From positions 53,638,569 through 53,702,568 of the forward strand of contig CP114481.1 in NCBI GenBank assembly GCA_027186245.1: a DNA stretch of 64,000 nt, in the 5' to 3' direction. A program made the position numbers and the translations under genes. Source of the DNA: Coriaria nepalensis (taxonomy: Eukaryota > Streptophyta > Magnoliopsida > Cucurbitales > Coriariaceae). Below are positions 63,631-64,000 of the stretch, in pieces; positions within the stretch are counted from its first letter, which is position 1; each line of letters begins with the position of its first letter. The notes beneath the pieces are model-generated. The model was given only the letters and a program-made list of their open reading frames with translations. It was not told where the DNA came from and ran no database searches.

Positions 63631-64000
63631 GTGTTGGAGCTTGAGAAAGATAAAATGGTGAATGAATAAGATAAAAATAATACAAATTAAAATTAGACAA
63701 AGTTCTAGAAATTTACAAGAATATCAACGGGCGGGAAAAAATCTAGAAAAGATTTTTTGCGCAGTTAAGTACTTTCATGCAAACAAATGAAAATAAGTAA
63801 GAAATTGTACCTAATATGAAGACGAATGGAGAGCTTCAAACAAATCTAATTTCTGAACCATTATTTTTTTAAAGTGTTGGAGCTTGAGAAAGATAAAATG
63901 GTGAATGAATAAGATAAAAATAATACAAATTAAAATAGACAAAGTTCCAAAAATTTACTAAAATATCAACGGGAAGAAAAAATCTAGAAAAGAGTTCTGC
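63510..64000 (+). repeat. Local monomer duplication at the right end
   Basis: 'tgcgcagttaag' recurs one monomer later near 63,758, with one extra t in the T-run, and both are followed by 'gaaccattatt' and 'aaagtgttggagc' monomers. The final unit has 'taaaatagac' (two bases missing) and 'acgggaagaaaa' before the window ends inside a monomer. The array clearly continues. Confidence 0.85.

Larger units (their letters stand above)
1..64000 (+). repeat. Tandem satellite array, 242-bp monomer, about 264 copies
   Basis: The sequence returns to the same register every 242 bp; 'atctagaaaag' lies at 1, 243, 485 and 727 and continues to the end of the window. All copies read have the same orientation and no foreign DNA separates them. 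A hand-built majority monomer is 242 bp with A 108, T 59, G 48 and C 27 (31% GC), so the plus strand is 64% purine. Copies differ by scattered substitutions and small indels. Most carry TCTAGA (XbaI) once. The array is cut by both window ends, so its true length is unknown. Long homogeneous arrays like this are typical of eukaryotic heterochromatin; a centromeric role is possible but not shown. I do not recognise the family. Confidence 0.99.

Noticed and set aside
1..64000. CRISPR-like array (regular repeats with variable parts).
   Set aside because: There are no short identical repeats separated by unique spacers. The full 242-bp unit is repeated with graded divergence, which is satellite structure.
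1..64000. Bacterial-style features (promoters, ribosome binding sites, terminators).
   Set aside because: 'gagagagataaaatgg' can look like a Shine-Dalgarno plus start, and the T-runs like terminator tails, but they occur once per monomer without any gene attached.

Overview
The whole 64-kb window is one uninterrupted satellite DNA array. A monomer of about 242 bp is repeated head to tail roughly 264 times. Every copy I read is in the same orientation, and the array runs off both ends of the window. I find no protein-coding gene, rRNA, tRNA, CRISPR array, transposon or unique flanking sequence. Long homogeneous arrays of this kind are typical of eukaryotic centromeric, pericentromeric or subtelomeric heterochromatin. 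I do not recognise the monomer and cannot name the species. The composition (about 31% GC in a hand-counted consensus: A 108, T 59, G 48, C 27 of 242) fits an AT-rich genome such as that of many insects, but that is only a guess.

The monomer comes in two broad sequence groups, called L and R here. L monomers carry 'gcagaatgatg', 'gaaaacgaa' and 'gggcaag'. R monomers carry 'gcggaatgaag', 'gaagacgaatgg' and 'gggcggga'. L types fill about 1-25.7 kb, with islands near 29.8-30.5, 37.9-40.7 and 50.2-51.3 kb. R types fill most of the rest.

Layout. In the left part (1-25 kb), short higher-order repeats (HORs) replace one another: trimers of about 726 bp, dimers of about 485 bp, pentamers of about 1,205 bp, a heptamer of about 1,693 bp and an octamer of 1,932 bp. 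In the right part (25.7-64 kb), longer modules are reused at distance. Module M (about 2.1-2.3 kb) contains a 65-bp partial-monomer triplication. Modules N, O and P recur at offsets of 12,749, 7,708 and 9,100 bp. The dominant event is a direct tandem duplication of exactly 10,569 bp (39,548-50,116 and 50,117-60,685). About two dozen differences separate its copies, and I saw none in the first 4.1 kb.

The window is therefore best read as a record of nested unequal crossing-over and copying inside a satellite array. Its short open reading frames, mostly on the minus strand, are by-products of the repeat: 242 is not a multiple of 3, and the same frame recurs, broken or intact, in each monomer. 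No new gene system is visible. What is worth following up is the array architecture.
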